NCBI GenBank assembly: GCA_964607865.1
Contig: CAZSLZ010000054.1
Span: 1 to 19,203 of the forward strand
DNA: 19,203 nt
Direction: 5' to 3'
DNA from: CAZSLZ01 sp964607865
Lineage (GTDB): Bacteria; Vulcanimicrobiota; JAJTBE01; CAZSLZ01
The notes beneath the pieces are model-generated. The model was given only the letters and a program-made list of their open reading frames with translations, did not search any database and was not told the DNA's origin. Below are positions 14,902 through 19,203 of this stretch, one piece after another (positions within the stretch are counted from its first letter, which is position 1; each line of letters starts with the position of its first letter). The translations under genes and the position numbers were made by a program.

Positions 14902-16857
14902 ATGAGCAATGAGCTTTTTGATAAATTTGATGTATCTCTTGCCGAGGCCAGGGAGAGTTTAAGAAACAGAAATTATGAAGCTGCCATTACGGTTTTGAAT
15001 GATGTCAGTAATGTTTACGATCTCTTAAGGTTCGAAATAAACCGGGAGAGGAAATTATCCCGGATCGAACGGGATCTGTATTCTTCGCCCCGATCCTTGG
15101 GTGAAACTCTGGATCATATTACACATATTGTCAAGGATGAATTTGGTTTTTCCCGTTTTGATATTGTAATTGTCGATCATCAGCTGGAGCGGGTTCTGCA
15201 CCGTTATTCCAAAGGGGGGTTTGGAGAACCGGATCTGGAGAAACTGTCAAAACATGGAGCCCTCAATGCCACCAGAGATTATTGCCTGCAACATATGGAT
15301 CCCTGGATTGTGAATGATATAAAGGGCCAGGATCCTCTGTGGAAACTGGCACTGGAACTGGATTGCTGGATTCACGGGACATTTCCCCTGTATTACAGAA
15401 AACCTGGCAATGAGCCCGAGCTGGTGGGTTTTTTACACGGCGCCAGAAGCAAGAAGGATTTTCTTGGCGGCAGGTTGTTATCGGAACGGGAGGTTGCTGA
15501 GTTGACCCGTATAAGCTGGGCTGTAACCAAGGCAATAAATGACGCCAAGTTGTCATATTTTGAAGGTTCGGTTATGCGGATTCAGGATATAATCAGTTCC
15601 ACCCGTATTGAAATGGCGCACAACAGTCACGATTTAAACCAGCAGAAGACTCAGACCCAGATGGATGCGGTGCTTAATTCCATGATAAAAAGTCTGAGGG
15701 CAGATCTGGGAGGGATTTTAATAAAAGAAAATGAAAAACTGGCTCCTTATACTTTCCGAACCCGGCAGAGGGAAAATATGGAAAATGAAAATGTAAGGCT
15801 GAAACCCCTGAATTCGGTTTCTGTATTGAGTAAAACTATAAATGAAGGTGTGTCCCAGATTATCAATGAAGTTTCCTGTCAGAAAGAAATGCTGGGTTTT
15901 CATATAGATGGTTACAGGGAGAAAATTCATACTCTTATCTGCGTTCCTCTTATCGAATCTTATTCCGAGGAGGGAGAGGTAAGGAAAAATGCTATCGGGG
16001 CGATTCTACTTTTAAACAAAATCGATTCCAGAAACCGGATTATTGAAACTGATTTTATAGGAAATGAAGGGGGTTTCTCTACCATCGATCGCCAGGTGCT
16101 GGAAGCTGTATCCGCTCATGTGGAAACCATTATTTCCAATACCCGCAGCCACAGGGAATTAAAAAAGATGTCCATAACCGACGGGCTTACCGGGCTTTGT
16201 AACCACACTCATTTTATGAATGAACTCCTGGCCATGGAGTTCAAGCGTTCCCAGCGTTACGGCACCCCTCTGTCAATTCTGCTCATGGATATTGACCATT
16301 TCAAAGCTTTTAACGACATTTTCGGCCACCAGGTGGGGGATCTGGTGTTGAAGGAAGTGGCGACAGTTGTTACTGAGAACACCCGTGCCGTGGATCATAT
16401 TGTCCGTTATGGCGGTGAGGAATTTGCGGTTTTACTGCATAACACCAACCTGGATGACGGGATTCTGTATGCTGAAAAAATCAGAAATAAGATTGCCGGA
16501 AACAATTATGTGGGCAGGATAAGAGAAACCGGGCTTTTCGATGTGGAGGAAGCCTGCAACCGCTTTGAGGCGATTCTGGAACTGGATGATGAAAAGATTC
16601 GCGCTGCAAAACTGGAAGTTATAAGAAAACAATTTGGGCTGGACATTAAAAAAGTTATCGATTTGTGCCGGCAGGGAAACAAAGATGAGGCAAAAGAAAT
16701 AGTATTGGGTTCATTCCGGGTTACAGTGAGCATAGGGTTAGCGTTTTATCCCGATATCAGCATTTCCGACAAGAAAGATCTCTTATCCAGCGCTGATATG
16801 TTATTGTTGAAAGCCAAGGAAAAAGGGAGAAACAGGGTGGAAGCCCGCCAGGTTTAA
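14902..16857 (+). CDS. Diguanylate cyclase with GAF-like sensor regions and an inserted segment in the GGDEF domain
   Basis: This 651-residue soluble protein should make cyclic di-GMP from GTP. An N-terminal helix (1-60) leads to a probable GAF domain at about 65-215, then a long helix and a second GAF-like region at about 245-415 (with ICVPL and GAILLLNKID). The GGDEF domain starts at MSITDGLTGL (423-432), with LLMDIDHFKAFND (460-472) and the active-site GGEEF at 504-508. RAVD at 495-498 is the inhibitory RxxD site at the standard distance. The domain is interrupted after KIRNKIAG by about 70 charged residues (roughly 535-603) before FRVTVSIGLAFYP (605-617). No membrane segments are present, so it senses a cytoplasmic signal. 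AGGTGG precedes the ATG. It ends tail-to-tail with psuG, sharing stop-codon bases. Confidence 0.92.
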   Translation: MSNELFDKFDVSLAEARESLRNRNYEAAITVLNDVSNVYDLLRFEINRERKLSRIERDLYSSPRSLGETLDHITHIVKDEFGFSRFDIVIVDHQLERVLHRYSKGGFGEPDLEKLSKHGALNATRDYCLQHMDPWIVNDIKGQDPLWKLALELDCWIHGTFPLYYRKPGNEPELVGFLHGARSKKDFLGGRLLSEREVAELTRISWAVTKAINDAKLSYFEGSVMRIQDIISSTRIEMAHNSHDLNQQKTQTQMDAVLNSMIKSLRADLGGILIKENEKLAPYTFRTRQRENMENENVRLKPLNSVSVLSKTINEGVSQIINEVSCQKEMLGFHIDGYREKIHTLICVPLIESYSEEGEVRKNAIGAILLLNKIDSRNRIIETDFIGNEGGFSTIDRQVLEAVSAHVETIISNTRSHRELKKMSITDGLTGLCNHTHFMNELLAMEFKRSQRYGTPLSILLMDIDHFKAFNDIFGHQVGDLVLKEVATVVTENTRAVDHIVRYGGEEFAVLLHNTNLDDGILYAEKIRNKIAGNNYVGRIRETGLFDVEEACNRFEAILELDDEKIRAAKLEVIRKQFGLDIKKVIDLCRQGNKDEAKEIVLGSFRVTVSIGLAFYPDISISDKKDLLSSADMLLLKAKEKGRNRVEARQV

Positions 16858-17762
16858 GAGAACATATATGTTGCCAACTCACCGGCAAGAGCTGCATTAT
16901 GTTTTAATAAAACCGTATTTGCCATAAGGCTTTCACCATGAGTGAACTGAGCTAATCTTTCCAATAAGAACGGAGTCAGTTCCTTCCCCTCAATTCTTTT
17001 TTCCTCAGCTTCCCGGGTTGCCCTTTCAGTTATTTCATCAATCCAGGTATAATCCAGGGAATAATTTTCGGGGATTGGGTTGGCAATTAATAATCCCTGG
17101 TTCATTTTAAGGGCCCTCTGAGCCCTGTAAACCTGGGCAATTTCCTCTATGGAGTTAACCCGCTCAGGCGCCGGGAAAACAGACTCATGGCTGTAAAAAG
17201 TTGGAAAAGTATCAGTCTGGTAACACAAAACGGGCACACCCTGGGTTTCAAGGTTCTCGAGAGTAGCTCCCACATCAAGTATGGATTTGGTTCCCGATGA
17301 AACCAATGCCACAGGGATATCGGATAACGCACGAAGATCCGCCGAAACATCAAAAGTCTTGTTGGCATTTCTGTGTACTCCCCCAATACCACCGGTAACA
17401 CAAAGGGGTAAACCAAGAAGGTGGGCTATGAACATGGTGGAGGAAACCGTGGTGGCGCCGTCCTGCCTGTTGGCAATAAGGTAGGGCAGATCTCTCAGGT
17501 TGGCTTTTTTGCAACGTCCGGTTTCTATAAAATGTTTAATCAGATCAAGAGAAGCCCCAACTACTATCTGGCCCTTGTGAATAAGGGCAGTTGCGGGCTC
17601 GGCGCCCCTGGAGGTTATCGCTGAATTGCACTCATGCAAAGTTCGCAAAGCCTCTTTCTTGGGCAGGCCATGAACCCAAACTGTGGATTCCACAACCACC
17701 ACCGGTAGTTTATTTTTTAATGCACTTCTTACCTTGTTGCTAATCTGTAAATGTTCTATCAA
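16854..17762 (-). CDS. psuG: Pseudouridine-5'-phosphate glycosidase
   Basis: PsuG splits pseudouridine 5'-phosphate into uracil and ribose 5-phosphate, part of pseudouridine salvage. The 302 residues match the family end to end. E25 is in VESTVWVHGLP, K86 precedes NLRDLPY, GATTV is at 102-106, and H130 is in GGIGGVHR. D142 is in SADLRAL, the Schiff-base lysine K159 is in SSGTKSILD, and YQTDTFPTFYSHES spans 181-194. These sit at a nearly constant offset from the E. coli catalytic residues as I recall them (K166, H137, D149, K93). The start is TTG; AGGAAGAGG (complement of 17768-17776) lies 5 nt before it and no internal Met offers an alternative. The companion kinase gene psuK is not in the window. 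The gene follows the transglycosylase by 32 nt. Confidence 0.95.
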   Translation of the reverse strand: MIEHLQISNKVRSALKNKLPVVVVESTVWVHGLPKKEALRTLHECNSAITSRGAEPATALIHKGQIVVGASLDLIKHFIETGRCKKANLRDLPYLIANRQDGATTVSSTMFIAHLLGLPLCVTGGIGGVHRNANKTFDVSADLRALSDIPVALVSSGTKSILDVGATLENLETQGVPVLCYQTDTFPTFYSHESVFPAPERVNSIEEIAQVYRAQRALKMNQGLLIANPIPENYSLDYTWIDEITERATREAEEKRIEGKELTPFLLERLAQFTHGESLMANTVLLKHNAALAGELATYMFS

Positions 17763-17794
17763 TATTGCCTCTTCCTGCTTATGTAAAGCTTTAT

Positions 17795-18502
17795 TTATTC
17801 TTCATGTATAGTAATTGTTTTATAGGTTCGGGTTATAGACATTTTAACCTGCTTTTTTTCTACCGGGGGCCTTATGTCAGCCTTCTGGGTGGCTTTTATC
17901 CTGCTTCGATCCATGGGTGATAAACCGCAGAGCTGGCGCCATACCTTGATGACATCCACCACATAATTCTGGGTTTCCCTGTAGGGAGGAATGCCACCCC
18001 ATCTTTTAACTGCATTTGGCCCGGCGTTGTAGGATGCCAGGGCAAGTTCGTATTGCTGTTGCCGGGAAAGGTGTTTGTATCTGTCAAGTTGCGCCTTTAA
18101 ATACCGGCAACTTCCGTCAATATTCTGTTCTATGTTGAAAGCATCCTGAACTTTTAAACCCTGGGCGGTGCCGGGCATCAGCTGCCCCAGCCCCATCGCC
18201 CCGGATCGGCTTACCGCATAAGGGTTAAACATTGATTCTATGGTTATAACCGCTGCGACAAACCGGTCATCTTCCAGTTGATGCTTGTGGGTATAAAAAA
18301 TTATTGCCTTGGCTATCCTGTCGGCGATATGCTCGGCAACCGATGGGTTGAAATGCCGGATGGTTTTTTTATAGGCATCAATTCTGGGCTGGTTGTAAAC
18401 ATGAGAAAGGGGGGCCGGATTTTCCGCCCTGCAATTACTTGTGGAAACTGTTATTAAAAGTAATACGGTAAGACACAGAAAAAAGATGTTTTTGTTTTTC
18501 AA
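17795..18502 (-). CDS. Secreted lytic transglycosylase (SLT / MltE-type domain)
   Basis: This 235-residue protein should cleave peptidoglycan between MurNAc and GlcNAc outside the cytoplasm. It begins with a signal peptide (positively charged start, hydrophobic core 6-20, likely cleavage after about residue 26, near CRA). The SLT domain at about 55-190 has the catalytic E89 in ITIESMFNP, followed by SGAMGLGQLMPGTA (100-113), ALASYNAGPNAV (154-165) and YRETQNYV (174-181). The 45-residue C-terminal tail is basic and lacks a recognised LysM domain. The cysteine at 24 does not form a standard lipobox. The start is TTG, supported by AGAGGTG 5-7 nt upstream and by the fit of the signal peptide. A consensus promoter lies just upstream. 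Confidence 0.93.
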   Translation of the reverse strand: MKNKNIFFLCLTVLLLITVSTSNCRAENPAPLSHVYNQPRIDAYKKTIRHFNPSVAEHIADRIAKAIIFYTHKHQLEDDRFVAAVITIESMFNPYAVSRSGAMGLGQLMPGTAQGLKVQDAFNIEQNIDGSCRYLKAQLDRYKHLSRQQQYELALASYNAGPNAVKRWGGIPPYRETQNYVVDVIKVWRQLCGLSPMDRSRIKATQKADIRPPVEKKQVKMSITRTYKTITIHEE

Positions 18503-18532
18503 TTTTTCACCTCTGGCTTAATGGTTAATATA

Positions 18533-18561
18533 ATTATAATTGACCGATCATAACATGTCAA
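18533..18561 (-). promoter_or_regulatory. Consensus sigma-70-type promoter for the transglycosylase-psuG unit
   Basis: On the minus strand, TTGACA (complement of 18556-18561) and TATAAT (complement of 18533-18538) are both perfect consensus boxes separated by exactly 17 nt. Transcription would start near 18526, giving a leader of about 24 nt before the TTG start at 18502, with the ribosome site at 18508-18514 inside it. Confidence 0.85.
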
Positions 18562-18567
18562 ACATGT

Positions 18568-19203
18568 TTATTGTCGAAAAAGTGAAGAATACTGAACAAG
18601 GAAGAACAGCCCCCCAACCATGGCGGTAAAAAGCCCGGCCAGAATTTGGGTTATGAAATGCCCGCTTTTTACGGGCCTTGGCGCGTCGGGAATCTTTAGC
18701 TGTATAATGTCAATAAAGGGAATATGCCTGATTCTGATTTTTCCTTTGATTTGAACTTCCTTGCCATTAGCATTATAAAGGGCTTCCTCACTTCTCACCA
18801 CCTGTTTCATAATTAAGGGAAAAAATCCGTTTTCATTCCTGATATAAAACTGGTTCATTTCGACCTGCCCTTCAACCTTGAAACTTTCGAGTTTTCCTTC
18901 TATCTCCTGGGTTTTTCCATCAGTTAATCTGGCATCGTTTATCAGTTTGCGGTTGAGATAATAAAGCCTGGCGAAAAAACCCAAAGATGCAGAAATAAAT
19001 GCCAGCCCGAAATATCCTTTCAGTAAAACTGAAATAGCCAGCCCTGCCAGAAAAAGCAGAACAGGTAATCTTTCGATTAGAAATAAGAACGGGGTGGAAC
19101 TGGCGATTTTTCGTATTGTTTCATCTATTTCAAGGTTTTTTTGGGCCTGAAACCTTTTAAATAAGGGCGGGTGAGAATAAAAAAGGGTTTCATGCCTGTA
19201 ATA
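18568..19203 (-). CDS. C-terminal part of a membrane protein, M48 metalloprotease-like tail (partial at right edge)
   Basis: The reading frame ending at 18568 stays open to the window edge, so a TTG at 18984 is not the true start; at least 211 codons are visible. The first visible residues include LFYSHPPLFKRF (about 8-19 of the visible part), resembling the xxHPPxxxRI motif near the end of M48/HtpX-type peptidase domains. One or two membrane segments follow (about 46-80, with PVLLFLAGLAISVLL). A soluble domain with EIEGKLESF and VQIKGKIRIRHI, possibly an OB-like beta fold, comes next, and a final membrane segment near the C-terminus (ILAGLFTAMVGGLFFLV) ends in SSLFRQ. The catalytic HExxH would lie outside the window, so the protease assignment is tentative. 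Confidence 0.7.
   Translation of the reverse strand, partial: YYRHETLFYSHPPLFKRFQAQKNLEIDETIRKIASSTPFLFLIERLPVLLFLAGLAISVLLKGYFGLAFISASLGFFARLYYLNRKLINDARLTDGKTQEIEGKLESFKVEGQVEMNQFYIRNENGFFPLIMKQVVRSEEALYNANGKEVQIKGKIRIRHIPFIDIIQLKIPDAPRPVKSGHFITQILAGLFTAMVGGLFFLVQYSSLFRQ

Overview
The window is 19.2 kb of tightly packed bacterial sequence of moderate GC. It shows Shine-Dalgarno sites, two TTG starts and one perfect sigma-70 type promoter. The genes include queC, nnr, sbcCD, psuG and KamA-type radical SAM chemistry. This fits a free-living and probably anaerobic bacterium, but no rRNA or species marker is present and I do not assign a phylum. I see no tRNA, rRNA, CRISPR array, insertion sequence or prophage.

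Layout. (1) 43-5161, plus strand: a six-gene operon-like run (bifunctional NAD(P)HX repair enzyme, CBS-pair protein, class I amidotransferase-type hydrolase, M20 amidohydrolase, small holin-4-like membrane protein, QueC), with gaps of -10 to +31 nt, ended by an intrinsic terminator near 5288-5309. (2) 5310-5912: about 600 bp of AT-rich leader or intergenic DNA with an inverted repeat and small overlapping ORFs of uncertain status. (3) 5913-9520, plus strand: a three-gene cassette of a lysine 2,3-aminomutase-like radical SAM enzyme, a D-Ala-D-Ala-ligase-like ATP-grasp enzyme and a strongly diverged RtcB-family protein. (4) 9569-14791, minus strand: Gfo/Idh/MocA oxidoreductase, SbcD and SbcC as one transcription unit. 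(5) 14902-16857, plus strand: a diguanylate cyclase with GAF-like sensor regions and an insertion inside its GGDEF domain. (6) 16854-18502, minus strand: lytic transglycosylase followed by PsuG, driven by a TTGACA-N17-TATAAT promoter. (7) 18568 to the right edge, minus strand: the C-terminal part of a membrane protein whose visible N-terminal end resembles the tail of M48 metalloproteases.

The most unusual part is region 3. The KamA-like enzyme keeps the residues that distinguish lysine 2,3-aminomutase, so beta-lysine or a related beta-amino acid is the likely product. The next gene encodes a carboxylate-amine ligase, and the third an RtcB homologue with altered metal-site and guanylylation-motif residues. 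The spacing of genes two and three (2 nt) suggests one pathway. I infer that a beta-amino acid is made, ligated to an acceptor and then handled by an RtcB-fold enzyme, perhaps on an RNA or nucleotide substrate. I know of no described system with this composition. The usual partner of KamA in beta-lysine osmolyte synthesis, the acetyltransferase AblB, is not in the window.
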